From Limnobaculum parvum (GTDB lineage Bacteria; Pseudomonadota; Gammaproteobacteria; Enterobacterales; Enterobacteriaceae): a stretch of 64,000 nt of DNA. Below, piece by piece: positions 1 to 9,275 of the stretch. The notes beneath the pieces were generated by a model. It was given only the letters and a program-made list of their open reading frames with translations. It ran no database searches and was not told the DNA's origin. Numbering within the stretch: position 1 is the stretch's first letter; each line of letters starts with the position of its first letter. The position numbers were made by a program, and so were the translations under genes. The DNA lies in the NCBI RefSeq assembly GCF_003096015.2, contig NZ_CP029185.2, forward strand, positions 588,501-652,500, in the 5' to 3' direction.

Positions 1-305
1 ACGTAGAGCAAGACAAAGCCAGCCATTCCCAGCAGACAAGCATAGAGAATAGTGATGGCAGGAGAGATTAACCCCTGAACCAGAACCCGGTTCTTGGTTC
101 TTTCCATTAGGCAATCAATGTCTCGGTCAATATAGTTATTAAACACGCAGCCGGATGCTACCACCAGAGAAACGCCGATAATGGTGGCAAACAGCAGGGA
201 GAAGTCCACATTGCCCTGAGAGGCGAGCAGGAACCCTCCAATGACTGAAATCATATTGCCAAAGATGATTCCCGGTTTGGTGACTAACAGATATTTCTTA
301 ATCAT
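1..305 (-). CDS. cyoE: Protoheme IX farnesyltransferase (heme O synthase), partial
   Basis: Inner-membrane prenyltransferase that adds farnesyl to protoheme to make heme O for the bo3 oxidase. Only the first ~101 codons are present; the gene runs off the left edge. The start is the ATG at 305-303, giving MIKKYLLVTKPGIIFGN, the usual CyoE N-terminus. The polyprenyl-diphosphate binding motif of the UbiA family is visible as NNYIDRDID. It is the last gene of the cyo operon, 11 bases after cyoD. Family and operon position leave little doubt. Confidence 0.95.
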   Translation of the reverse strand, partial: MIKKYLLVTKPGIIFGNMISVIGGFLLASQGNVDFSLLFATIIGVSLVVASGCVFNNYIDRDIDCLMERTKNRVLVQGLISPAITILYACLLGMAGFVLLY

Positions 306-316
306 CTGAGTCGCTC

Positions 317-649
317 TTAGTGAACCATCATGTTGATATTAAGGTTGTACATAATCCATAGTGAACCTACAACGACGATGGCGATTATCAATCCGGTGAA
401 TACCAGAGCGACAAAGTTCCAGCCGCCCTCTGATTTTGTGTTCATATGTAAGAAATAGACCAAATGAACCACAATCTGGACTACGGCAAACAGGGAGATA
501 GCCACGGCAAGCGTTGCCGGAGTGGCTGCCTCCGTCATTACCATCCAGAAAGGAATTGCCGTCAGAATAACTGAGAGCACAAACCCGATAAGATAAGACT
601 TAACTGAGCCGTGGCTTGCGCCGGAAGCGTCTACAGCGGTATGTTTCAT
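317..649 (-). CDS. cyoD: Cytochrome bo3 ubiquinol oxidase subunit IV
   Basis: Small accessory inner-membrane subunit of the bo3 quinol oxidase, thought to help assembly of the CuB site in subunit I. The 110-residue product has the family length and three hydrophobic segments (about residues 18-38, 44-67 and 80-103). A HxVxxVHLVYFLHM-like stretch lies between helices two and three. It abuts cyoC (start codon directly after the cyoC stop) and precedes cyoE, as in other enterobacteria. Confidence 0.95.
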   Translation of the reverse strand: MKHTAVDASGASHGSVKSYLIGFVLSVILTAIPFWMVMTEAATPATLAVAISLFAVVQIVVHLVYFLHMNTKSEGGWNFVALVFTGLIIAIVVVGSLWIMYNLNINMMVH

Positions 650-1270
650 TTAGATTGCTCCCATCAGATAAACCACGGTAAACACGCAGATCCAGATAAC
701 ATCCAAGAAGTGCCAGAACAGGCTAAGGCACATTAAGCGCGCATTGTTTTTCGGTGTTAACCCCTTTTTGGCAACCTGAATCATCATGATGGCCATCCAG
801 ATCAGACCCAGCGTAACGTGCAGTCCGTGCGTACCAACCAGAGTAAAGAATCCTGATAAGAAGGCGCTGCGTGATGGGCCATAACCTTCACCGATCAGCA
901 GATGGAATTCATTAATTTCCATGCCGATAAAGCCAAGACCGAACAGGAAAGTGATGGCTAACCAACCAATAACCTGACTCTTTTTACCCTTGTACATCGA
1001 AATGATAGCCATACCGTAAGTAAAACTACTTAATAACAGCAGGGCGGTTTCACCGATAACATAAGGTAGTTCAAAAATATCTTTGCCTGATGGACCATCG
1101 GCAATGCCGGTAGCCAGTACGGCATAGGTGGCAAATACCGAGGCAAACAGAATACAGTCGCTCATCAGGTAGATCCAAAAACCGAATACGGTCTTGGCTC
1201 CACTGTCGTGATCGTGGTGCTCATGCCCATTAACGTGAGCGTGAGAATTGATCAAGGTATCAGTTGCCAT
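650..1270 (-). CDS. cyoC: Cytochrome bo3 ubiquinol oxidase subunit III
   Basis: Subunit III of the heme-copper quinol oxidase, a five-helix inner-membrane protein without redox cofactors. At 206 residues it matches the family (E. coli about 204). A His/Asp-rich N-terminus (residues 9-24) precedes the first helix, and the family signature GxxFTLVGTHGLHVTLGL is seen around residue 140. Its start overlaps the end of cyoB by 11 bases, consistent with translational coupling. Confidence 0.95.
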   Translation of the reverse strand: MATDTLINSHAHVNGHEHHDHDSGAKTVFGFWIYLMSDCILFASVFATYAVLATGIADGPSGKDIFELPYVIGETALLLLSSFTYGMAIISMYKGKKSQVIGWLAITFLFGLGFIGMEINEFHLLIGEGYGPSRSAFLSGFFTLVGTHGLHVTLGLIWMAIMMIQVAKKGLTPKNNARLMCLSLFWHFLDVIWICVFTVVYLMGAI

Positions 1271-3253
1271 GATTTACCCCTGCCTGGCTTAATTGTTCAA
1301 AACGCTGATTTTCGATTTTTTCAATCTCTTCAACAGGTACGTAGTAGTCGGTATCATCGTTGAATGTATGAGCAATATAGACAACCGCCATACCGATCAG
1401 ACCAACGATAGCCATCCACCAGATTTCCCAGACCATGGCAAAACCAAACACCACGCTAAAGGCTGCAATGATGACGCCAGTGCCGGTATTTCTTGGCATA
1501 TGAATTGGCTCGTAGCTTGCCGGGCGCTTATAGGCAGTACCGTCATCTTTCATATCGGAGAAAGCGTCAATACCTTTAATCACCGGAAGATGCGCGAAGT
1601 TATAGAACGGTGCAGGAGAGGAGGTTGCCCACTCCAACGTACGGCCACCCCATGGATCGCCAGTGACATCTAGGTTTTTCTTACGGTCTTTGATACTAAC
1701 CAGTAACTGCAGGATTTGGCAGCCAATACCCAAAGCAATCAATACTGCACCGAAGGCGGCTACGACAAGAAGTGACGTCCACTCAGGTTGCAGGCTGTAG
1801 TTCAGACGACGGGTCATACCCATAAAGCCCAGAATATACAGCGGCATAAAGGCAACGAAGAAGCCGATAATCCAGAACCAGAAGGCGTATTTCCCTAAAG
1901 TTTCGTTCAGTTTGAAACCAAAGGCTTTCGGGAACCAGTAGTTAAAGCCAGCCAGACAGCCAAACACCACACCACCAATAATAACGTTATGGAAGTGAGC
2001 AATCAGGAACAGGCTATTGTGTAGAACCATGTTGGCACCCGGTACCGCCAGCAGAACGCCGGTCATACCTCCTACGGTAAAGGTCACCAAGAAGCCCAAG
2101 GTCCACAGGATGGGGGTGGAGAACTTAATACGGCCCTGATACATGGTAAACAGCCAGTTGAAGATCTTCACACCGGTCGGTATGGAGATAATCATGGTGG
2201 CAATACCAAAGAAGGCATTCACATTGGCACCTGCACCCATAGTAAAGAAGTGGTGCAACCAAACGATAAAGGAGAGCAGGGTAATAGCGACTGTTGCCCA
2301 TACCAGAGAAGTATAACCGAACAGTCGTTTTTTACTGAAGGTTGCCACTACTTCAGAGAAGATACCAAAGCAAGGCAGAATCAGAATATAGACTTCCGGG
2401 TGACCCCAAGCCCAGATCAGGTTGACGTACATCATCTGGTTACCACCGAGGTCATTGGTGAAGAAGTGGAAATCCAGATACCGGTCAAGGGTGAGCATAG
2501 CGATGGTGGCGGTCAGAATCGGGAACGCCGCAATAATCAGTATGTTGGCACACAGCGCAGTCCAAGTGAAAACCGGCATCTGCATCATCTTCATGCCAGG
2601 AGCGCGCATTTTTAGAATGGTCGCAAAGAAGTTAACCCCGGTAAGTAACGTACCGACCCCGGATATCTGTAGACTCCATATCCAGTAGTCGACCCCGACC
2701 CCCGGATTATAGACCTTACCCGAGAGCGGCGGATAAGCCAGCCAGCCGGTTTGTGCAAATTCACCCACGCCAAGAGAGATGTTAATTAACACCACACCAG
2801 CCACGAACAGCCAGAAACTCAGGGAGTTCAGGAATGGGAATGCCACGTCGCGGGCACCGATTTGCAGCGGAACCACAATGTTCATCAAACCAATAACGAA
2901 CGGCATCGCCATGAAGAAGATCATGATCACGCCGTGAGCGGTAAAGATTTGGTCATAGTGATGCGGGGGGAGGAAACCTTCCCCACTGGTGGCCGCAGCC
3001 ACGGCTAACTGGGTTCGCATCATAATGGCATCGGCAAAGCCACGCAGCAACATGACCATCGCTACCAGAATATACATGACACCAATTTTTTATGGTCCAC
3101 GCTAGTGAGCCATTCGTTCCACAACCATTTCCATTTACCTGCCCAAGTAATCAGAGCGAGCAGGGCTATCCCACCAATAACGATGAGGCCAACGGCACCC
3201 ATAATAATCGGCTCATGGTAAGGAATCGCTTCAAGTGTTAATTTTCCTAACAT
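1260..3253 (-). pseudogene. cyoB: Cytochrome bo3 ubiquinol oxidase subunit I, frameshifted in an A-run
   Basis: Catalytic subunit that holds heme b, heme o3 and CuB and pumps protons. Two reading frames together give a full-length CyoB. The first starts at 3253 (MLGKLTLEAIPYHEP) and ends at a stop at 3064-3062. The second contains everything from MYILVAMVMLL (3077) to the true C-terminus at 1260. The frames join inside SVDHKK at a run of six A on the coding strand (T-run 3086-3091). One more A restores the family sequence VDHKKIGVMYILVA and a length of about 663 residues as in E. coli. All cofactor ligands (FTAHG, HPEVY, LHHFFT, HFHNV) lie in the second frame and are intact. It is either a sequencing error in a homopolymer, a real mutation, or a slippage site; the sequence alone cannot decide. 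The rest of the operon is intact, which favours error or a recent event. Confidence 0.9.
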
Positions 3254-3256
3254 CGT

Positions 3257-4144
3257 TTATTCCTCGCCTCCAGAATGATGTGAGTGCTTGCTGGTATCCA
3301 TTTTCATATATTTATTAATAATATCGAGATACAAACCAGACTTAACCGTTGAAAAATACTCAACAGCATTGTTTTCGCTTGGTTTAGCAAGTTGATTGTA
3401 ATCTTCCCATTGAAGTTGATTCGGGGATTGTTTAACTTTTTCAACCCATTTATCAAAGTCTTCCTGAGAAGTAACAATAGCGTTGAACTTCATTCCGGAG
3501 AATCCTTTACCGCTATAGTTAGCTGACATGCCCGGATAAACGCCTTTTTCATTCGCGACCAGATGCAGGATATTTTGCATGCCGCCCATGGCGTAAATCT
3601 GGCTACCCAGACGAGGAATAAAGAAAGAGTTCATGACGGTATCGGAAGTAATTTTAAATTTTACCGGTACGTTCTCTGGGAAAGAGAGTTGGTTAACCGA
3701 GGCAATACCGAGATCAGGATAGATAAATAACCATTTCCAATCCATGGAGACCGCTTCAATGGTAATCGTTTGGGCTTCACTTGGAATCGCCTGACTCGGG
3801 TCAAGTGCATGGGTACTTTTCCACGTTAACGTCCCCAATACCAAGATGATGACGCAAGGAATACCCCAAACGACCATTTCAATTTTATTTGAATGGCTCC
3901 AGTTAGGCGTATATTTAGCCTCTTTGTTTGATTCGCGATATTTCCATGCAAATAGAAAAGTCATAATGATAACGGGAATTACAACGATCAGCATCAGAAG
4001 GGTAGCCGTGATGATCAGGGATTTTTGTTCCATCCCGATCTGGCCTTTAGGATTCATCAGCGCCATATCACAGCCGGTGAGCAGCAAAGCTACGAGGCCG
4101 AGCATTAACACTTTAGAAAACTTATTGCATTGTTTGAGTCTCAT
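3257..4144 (-). CDS. cyoA: Cytochrome bo3 ubiquinol oxidase subunit II (lipoprotein)
   Basis: Subunit II of the quinol oxidase, anchored in the inner membrane with a large periplasmic cupredoxin-like domain that lacks the CuA site. The 295-residue product starts with a signal peptide ending in a lipobox (LLTGC, Cys25). Two transmembrane helices follow (about 42-66 and 87-107), then the periplasmic domain with MDWKWLFIYPDLGIA and FFIPRLGSQIYAM. It is the first gene of cyoABCDE, three bases before cyoB. It is slightly shorter than E. coli CyoA (315), mostly at the C-terminus. Confidence 0.95.
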   Translation of the reverse strand: MRLKQCNKFSKVLMLGLVALLLTGCDMALMNPKGQIGMEQKSLIITATLLMLIVVIPVIIMTFLFAWKYRESNKEAKYTPNWSHSNKIEMVVWGIPCVIILVLGTLTWKSTHALDPSQAIPSEAQTITIEAVSMDWKWLFIYPDLGIASVNQLSFPENVPVKFKITSDTVMNSFFIPRLGSQIYAMGGMQNILHLVANEKGVYPGMSANYSGKGFSGMKFNAIVTSQEDFDKWVEKVKQSPNQLQWEDYNQLAKPSENNAVEYFSTVKSGLYLDIINKYMKMDTSKHSHHSGGEE

Positions 4145-4549
4145 TGAACGACCTCATGACAAAGTACATAAGCGCTTTGTGGTATTGAGAACCGATAAAA
4201 ATAGGTTCTGGGTGTGCGGCAATTTTATGGAAAAGTTACAAATATGTAAATATCATTAAATCGTTGTCATCAAATGATATGAGTTTGTTGTGGCCCAATT
4301 GAGCGAATGATGTGGATTTTTCTAATTAATTAGGAATAAAACCCTGTTTTAAAGAGGTGATTTGATCTATTTTCTATCAAAAATCGTTAAATATTATTTA
4401 TTGCAGTTTTTTGTATTACAGACTAAAAGGTTATACCTAACGTGTTAAATTTGTTAAAAATAGATATGGCTGGTGGATCGCGATATCCTTCACCATAAAG
4501 CGCATTATCTTAGATTGAAAGTAAACACTATCAAATAGATAGTTTATAT
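4145..4549. promoter_or_regulatory. Upstream region of the cyo operon (no gene)
   Basis: About 400 AT-rich bases between cyoA and the end of the DUF457 gene. This must hold the cyo promoter, reading left. I see a small inverted repeat (AGAACC 4188-4193 / GGTTCT 4204-4209) close to cyoA but no clear ArcA or FNR site by eye, and no credible open reading frame. Confidence 0.4.
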
Positions 4550-5095
4550 CTATGAGGATACTGTTGAATGGTTATTTATTCTTCTTAGCGCTATTAGCGC
4601 TAACATTATGACGACGCCCGGTAGCCAAACCCACCCTAGTTCTGACTGAATAACCGCAATGCCATTAGGCTTCAGGTACTGTGTCAGTTGGAATGGTGCA
4701 ACCTTGATCACCTGAATCGGTGCAAAAAAACGCTCTTCTGACCAAGGCCATAACCAACCGACGCCCATTCCCCCGGTTGTGAGGGAATCCAGTACGCTGT
4801 GAGATAACAGCGAAACGGTTAGAAACCCCCAAATTCGTCGGTAGCCAACCTTAAAAACATTTTTGAATAACAGCGCAAGAGTCGGCAGAGTAAAAGCAAA
4901 CAGCAGAGAGTGGGTAAAACCCCGATGGCCAAAAGCATTAGCGTAGGCGATACCAAATTTAAAGGCGAGTACATCCAGATCGGGAATCATTGAGAAGGCA
5001 ATACCGGTCATAAGTAACGCCGGTGGAATTTTACGCGATCCTAATCCGATACCCAAACAGATAGGGACGGCGGCATGGGTGACAATCGTCGGCAT
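4550..5095 (-). CDS. DUF457/YdjM-type inner-membrane metal-dependent hydrolase-like protein
   Basis: Membrane protein of the YdjM/DUF457 family, often annotated as membrane-bound metal-dependent hydrolase; biochemical role not established. I chose the ATG at 5095 (MPTIVTHAAVP) because an AGGATG-like ribosome site lies just upstream and the family begins here; an upstream ATG at 5233 would add 46 atypical residues. Family hallmarks are seen in order: THAAVP near the start, SMIPDLDVLAFKFG, FGHRGFTHSLL and LLSHSVLDSLTTGG, with His and Asp residues that could bind metal. Four to five hydrophobic segments. Stands alone between the cyo operon and an NmrA-like gene. Confidence 0.8.
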   Translation of the reverse strand: MPTIVTHAAVPICLGIGLGSRKIPPALLMTGIAFSMIPDLDVLAFKFGIAYANAFGHRGFTHSLLFAFTLPTLALLFKNVFKVGYRRIWGFLTVSLLSHSVLDSLTTGGMGVGWLWPWSEERFFAPIQVIKVAPFQLTQYLKPNGIAVIQSELGWVWLPGVVIMLALIALRRINNHSTVSS

Positions 5096-5300
5096 ATCAA
5101 CATCCTGAAAAAACTTGTTACAAGCATAGGTAACTGAGGTTATGAGGCTCAGAATAAATACCTTATGTGAAGCAGAGATGAAGTGATTTGATTTTCTGCG
5201 TGTGTTTTTATGCGTTGTGTAGCACATTCGCAATAAATCGATTTCTTATTGGCGCACAGAAAAGGTAGTGCCGTTAGTCAGGCTGATGATTGATAGCGTA

Positions 5301-6152
5301 TTAATCTGACAGCCAGACCTTACGCATTTCTCTGGCAAAGGTTTCTAGGTTTTTCGGTGTTCTGCCCGTAAGCAGCTCAACTTCATTGGTTAGTCGCGTT
5401 TCTGCGCCTCCGGCAATCATGGTATCCAGCGAAGCTAATGCGCGTGCGTAATTTTCATTCATTCCCTGAGCGACAAAACGTTTGGTCAGGCCGCCTTCTG
5501 TTAGTTTGATATGGTCTATCTTCAGCCCGATTGCCGAACTGATAATTTTTGCCACATCACAATAAGAAAGCGCTTTAGGGCCGGTAATAACTACATCCCG
5601 GTTTAATGAATCATGGCGTAGCAGCGCAGAACAGGCAACGGCAGCAATATCGCTGGTATCCACAAATGGAACTCGCCCATCAAAGGTGGCGGAATAGATA
5701 CGGCTTTCATCCAGAATGGAGGACATATGATACTCCTCTGAAAAGTTCTGCATAAACCAGGTTGGACGCAAAACGGCCCATTCAGGCGTATTTTGTTTCA
5801 GATAGCTGTGCACCGTTCCAACCATTGGGCCTCCTTCTTCCAATAGGGAGGCGCTGAGTAATACAAAACGTCGGATACCCTGTTTAAGGGCAAGGTCAAT
5901 AAAGGGTCGCATTGCGGTTAGCGGTTCAGCCACATTAGGCGGTGCCACCAGATAAACCGCATCAATACCCAGTAAAACATCAGCATGGTTAAGTCTGTTG
6001 CTCCAGTCAAAGCGTACCGCCTGATGCCCGTAAATTGATGAACCAGAACGTGAAGCAATGACGCAAGAATGTCCTGCATCTTTTAACTGTGCTGCGATAC
6101 GCCGGCCGGTCTTACCCGTTCCGCCGGTAATAAGAATGGTAGGGTCAGTCAT
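5301..6152 (-). CDS. NmrA-like NAD(P)-binding atypical short-chain dehydrogenase
   Basis: Predicted cytoplasmic NAD(P)-dependent oxidoreductase or redox-sensing protein of the NmrA/atypical SDR group. The N-terminal Rossmann motif ILITGGTGKTGRRIA (residues 5-19) is the glycine-rich nucleotide-binding loop. AVLRPTWFMQNFSEEY (about 128-143) and DTSDIAAVACSALL (about 164-177) are typical of the family. The catalytic Tyr-Lys pair of classical SDRs is not evident, as usual for NmrA proteins. No operon partner; substrate unknown. Length of 283 residues is normal. Confidence 0.8.
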   Translation of the reverse strand: MTDPTILITGGTGKTGRRIAAQLKDAGHSCVIASRSGSSIYGHQAVRFDWSNRLNHADVLLGIDAVYLVAPPNVAEPLTAMRPFIDLALKQGIRRFVLLSASLLEEGGPMVGTVHSYLKQNTPEWAVLRPTWFMQNFSEEYHMSSILDESRIYSATFDGRVPFVDTSDIAAVACSALLRHDSLNRDVVITGPKALSYCDVAKIISSAIGLKIDHIKLTEGGLTKRFVAQGMNENYARALASLDTMIAGGAETRLTNEVELLTGRTPKNLETFAREMRKVWLSD

Positions 6153-6553
6153 GATGAACGCTCTCTGTAACCTGAACTTATTGCCAGTGATTGGCCTAGT
6201 AAAGTATCGGAATGGTGAGTAGGCACGAAGCCAGCGCTAATTTGAACATAGCAGAAAAACAGGAAAGATCGACTCTGTAGCCCCATTATAGGGGGATATA
6301 TACGTTAAGATTTGTGTCGATTATGTCTGTATTAGGGGTTATTCGACTGTAGAGTAACGAATATTACTTTCAGGATATCGGCAAACTTAACAAATCGACA
6401 TCAATGAAGATTCCGACCGTCAAGACACGGTGTTTAAGTTGGCACTGAGAGCGGTCGGTAAACCGCCTGTACTCAATTCTGGAGAGTGTCGGCCTACCTT
6501 TCCTATGGGTTGTCATCAAACACTTTACGGGCCAGCGCGAGTGCTGTTGGATC
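6153..6553. other. Intergenic region, no gene seen
   Basis: About 400 bases between the NmrA-like gene start and the end of ubiV. It contains the promoter side of the NmrA-like gene and a short inverted repeat around 6452-6467 (GCGGTCGGTAAACCGC). The 78-codon frame starting at 6430 has no ribosome site, runs into ubiV antisense and looks spurious. I see no RNA gene. Confidence 0.35.
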
Positions 6554-7435
6554 TTAGTCTTCCATCAGCTCTAGCCCGGCAATGCGTTTCCAGTACCCAT
6601 TACAGTCAGTATGATTTTGCAGTTGCAGCGGCGACTGACCCTGCCCGTTATTGCGAAACTGGGTAATAAGCTCTAGCGTATCGTGGCCCTGTGGTGATAG
6701 GCGAACGATATCGACTAGTCCATTCATCTCTTTCAAATTGTTGCCAAGGTTATAGCAATAGCCACTTTGCGTCTGAATGCCGTTTAGCACAAACACCTGC
6801 TGGTTTTCCTGAGAGATAACGTTGCGGCCTGTTGGGTAGTTAATACAGCAAGTCTCACATTCATCTTTCGGTCGGTTTTCTGAACGCGCGGTAAAGCAAC
6901 GGGCAGAATAGGCCAAAGGCAGATGACCGTAGCTGAAAACCTCAACTTCAAATTGACGGCGAATACCCAATTCTTCGCATTGGTTCAGCAAATTGAATAG
7001 CCAATCACGAGAGAGTTCCACCGGCATACACCAACGAATCATTCCCTGTTTGAGCAGTGAACGTAGGGTATAGGCGTTATAACAGTTGAGTGCAGGGCCA
7101 GCGACGTAGGGTAATCCATACTCGGCAGCCATGTTGACGGCTCCAAGATCGTTAGCCTCAATCAGAAACTCACCATTTTCGATATAGCGTTTTAGCTCGG
7201 TTAATTCAGACGGTGCCTGAATAAGCGCCAGTGTGGATAACACGACTTGCTTACCTGACTGCGCCAGCGTTTTAGCCAGATCCAGCCAGTCATTAACCTT
7301 CATTTCACGACGTTTACTGCAAACAGACTCGCCTAAATAGATAATATCCGCGCTGCTTTCCATTGCTGCATGGTAGAACGCTTCGGTTTGGTTTTTAGGC
7401 CAGTAATAGAGCAGAGGCCCCAGAGAATATTTCAT
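6554..7435 (-). CDS. ubiV: O2-independent ubiquinone hydroxylation protein UbiV (U32 peptidase-like)
   Basis: Iron-sulfur protein that works with UbiU to hydroxylate ubiquinone precursors without oxygen, using prephenate as the known hydroxyl donor system in E. coli. The 293-residue U32-family protein keeps Cys39 (LGESVCSKRRE) and the late cluster cysteines in ARCFTARSENRPKDECETCC. These correspond to the four ligands of the [4Fe-4S] cluster in E. coli UbiV. It follows ubiU by 12 bases on the minus strand and ubiT is divergent, the standard arrangement. Confidence 0.93.
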   Translation of the reverse strand: MKYSLGPLLYYWPKNQTEAFYHAAMESSADIIYLGESVCSKRREMKVNDWLDLAKTLAQSGKQVVLSTLALIQAPSELTELKRYIENGEFLIEANDLGAVNMAAEYGLPYVAGPALNCYNAYTLRSLLKQGMIRWCMPVELSRDWLFNLLNQCEELGIRRQFEVEVFSYGHLPLAYSARCFTARSENRPKDECETCCINYPTGRNVISQENQQVFVLNGIQTQSGYCYNLGNNLKEMNGLVDIVRLSPQGHDTLELITQFRNNGQGQSPLQLQNHTDCNGYWKRIAGLELMED

Positions 7436-7447
7436 TGTTGCCTCCTA

Positions 7448-8443
7448 TTATTGCCATTTACGGTGATAAGCACCTAGGGTTGTTTGGGTACCCTCGGACA
7501 TAGAACCCAGGGTGTCCATCCAAGATTTTTCTACGCTGAAGTTCTGTGGATCTGCCAGACAGCGATCGATAGCCTGACGCCAAACTTTTGCTACCTGACT
7601 GACATAAGCCGGGCTGCGCTGACGCCCTTCAATTTTTACTGAAGCAATATTGGCGGCCAATAGATCGGGGAGTAGCTCCAGAGTATTTAAACTGGTTGGT
7701 TCTTCCAACGCATGATACATCTCATCGCCGACCTGATAGCGGCCTTTACACAGCGTAGGGTAACCAGCGTTTTCCCCTTCTTTATAGCGGTCGATCAGCA
7801 CATCATTTAGACGGGATTCTAAACCCTGGGGCGTTTGTTGCCAGCGAACGAAACGGGCTGGGGAACAGGCACCTACGGTGTTAGGGGATTCACCCGTGAG
7901 ATAAGATGAAAGATAACAGCGACCTTCAGCCATAATACATAGGCTGCCAAAGGCGAAAACCTCCAGCGGCACGGGGCTAGTACGGGCCAACTGTTTAACC
8001 TGATGCATGGAAAGCACTCGGGGCAAAACGACCCGTGCTACATCGAAATTTCGTTGGTAAAAACGAATGGCTTCTTCATTGGTGGCGGAAGCCTGAACCG
8101 AGACGTGACGTTCAAGATGAGGGTAACGTTCAGACGCATATTCCAGCATGGCGATATCTGCCAAAATTAGGGCATCGGCACCAATATTCGCAGCCAGATC
8201 TACCGCTCGTTGCCAGCGGCTATAACCGTCGGGATGGGCGAAGGTATTGATGGCAATATGCAGTTTGCGCCGATGGCGATGAACATAACTTACCGCTTCC
8301 TCAAGTTTTTTATCGGTAAAGTTCAGTCCGGCGAAATGACGGGCATTAGTATCATCTTTAAAGCCAATATAGACGGCATCAGCGCCGTTATCTACGGCTG
8401 CTTTCAACGCCGGTAAATTACCGGCAGGGCACAGCAGTTCCAT
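7448..8443 (-). CDS. ubiU: O2-independent ubiquinone hydroxylation protein UbiU (U32 peptidase-like)
   Basis: Partner of UbiV in anaerobic ubiquinone synthesis. Starting at ATG 8443 (MELLCPAGNLPALK) the protein has 331 residues, the E. coli length, with an AGGA site seven bases upstream. A GTG at 8458 would add five residues. Cluster cysteines are present in GSLCIMAEGRCYLSSYL, TVGACSPARF and YPTLCKGRY (Cys169, 176, 193 and 232 by this numbering). The U32 signature EVFAFGSLCIMAEGRC is intact. First gene of the ubiUV operon. Confidence 0.94.
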   Translation of the reverse strand: MELLCPAGNLPALKAAVDNGADAVYIGFKDDTNARHFAGLNFTDKKLEEAVSYVHRHRRKLHIAINTFAHPDGYSRWQRAVDLAANIGADALILADIAMLEYASERYPHLERHVSVQASATNEEAIRFYQRNFDVARVVLPRVLSMHQVKQLARTSPVPLEVFAFGSLCIMAEGRCYLSSYLTGESPNTVGACSPARFVRWQQTPQGLESRLNDVLIDRYKEGENAGYPTLCKGRYQVGDEMYHALEEPTSLNTLELLPDLLAANIASVKIEGRQRSPAYVSQVAKVWRQAIDRCLADPQNFSVEKSWMDTLGSMSEGTQTTLGAYHRKWQ

Positions 8444-8753
8444 CTTATCGTCCTGCACAAAGTAAGAAGGTTATTAAAGCGAGGCGTTTAATAGCCTATT
8501 GAAGTCGTCACCTAAATCTGTTGGCTGATTGTAGTTAACCTTCTGATAACGATTTTTGATTTGAGGCAGCTTATTGCTGATTGGTCAGTTAATTATAATG
8601 TTCCAAAGTATAGGGAGCGCAGGGAAAGATATTTTCATTCTGAGGTTAAGGTATTTAGCAGGAGATAATTTGACAATTTTTTTGACCTGACTCGATGATC
8701 TCGTGTCTCATTGTGGCAAAATAGCGTAATTATTTTTTTGCAGGAGTCAGCGA
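8444..8753. promoter_or_regulatory. Divergent promoter region between ubiU and ubiT
   Basis: About 310 bases separating ubiUV (left) from ubiT-yhbS (right). In E. coli this region carries FNR-dependent promoters. By eye I find no full TTGAT-N4-ATCAA site here, only partial halves. A TTGACA hexamer lies at 8669-8674, reading right. The ubiT start is set by GCAGGAG followed by GTG at 8754. Confidence 0.4.
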
Positions 8754-9275
8754 GTGTTTGAACAACTGAGAGCACGTTTGGTTCGGCAGGGGCCTTCCCT
8801 TCTACGTCTACCGATAAAGTTAACCCCGTTTGCATTGCAGAAGCAGGTTTTGCAACAGTTGCTGGGCTGGCAGTTTCGTCATGCATTGGTTGAAGGTGAT
8901 CTCGACTTTCTTGAACAACGCTGGTTGAAAGTAGAAGTTCGCGATCTGGGCCTGCTTTGGTTTGTTACCGTGCGTGAAGGCATATTGTTAGTGAGTGATA
9001 ATCAGCAGGAAGATGTCAGTTTTAGCGGTGATGCTAACGATCTGATTCTGATCGCTGCTCGTAAACAAGATCCGGATACACTATTTTTCCAACGTCGTTT
9101 GGTGATAGAAGGTGATACCGAACTGGGCCTGTATGTGAAAAATTTGATGGATTCGATTGAACTGGAAAATATGCCTACTCCTCTACGCATTGGGTTACAA
9201 CAACTGGCTGATTTTGTTGAAGCGGGTCTAAAAGAGGGCGGTGAAGCACATTCGCGCGCACCGGCATCGTGTTAA
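8754..9275 (+). CDS. ubiT: Ubiquinone anaerobic biosynthesis accessory factor UbiT (SCP2 domain)
   Basis: SCP2-domain lipid-binding protein required with UbiU/UbiV for ubiquinone synthesis without oxygen, probably presenting the polyprenyl intermediate as UbiJ does aerobically. The 173-residue product (GTG start with GCAGGAG upstream) begins MFEQLRARLVRQGPSLLRLP. It carries the SCP2 core from about residue 45 to 150, including VREGILLVS and DTLFFQRRLVIEGDTELGLYVKN. Its last bases overlap the GTG start of yhbS. Confidence 0.93.
   Translation: MFEQLRARLVRQGPSLLRLPIKLTPFALQKQVLQQLLGWQFRHALVEGDLDFLEQRWLKVEVRDLGLLWFVTVREGILLVSDNQQEDVSFSGDANDLILIAARKQDPDTLFFQRRLVIEGDTELGLYVKNLMDSIELENMPTPLRIGLQQLADFVEAGLKEGGEAHSRAPASC

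Noticed and set aside
6500..6553. Sixteen further in-frame codons after the ubiV stop that read like protein
   Set aside because: UbiV already ends at the family's normal C-terminus (GYWKRIAGLEL); the extension is probably chance.
6430..6666. 78-codon plus-strand frame overlapping ubiV
   Set aside because: No ribosome site, antisense to a conserved gene, composition not protein-like.
8444..8753. FNR site between ubiU and ubiT
   Set aside because: Expected from E. coli, but no adequate TTGAT-N4-ATCAA match could be found by eye.
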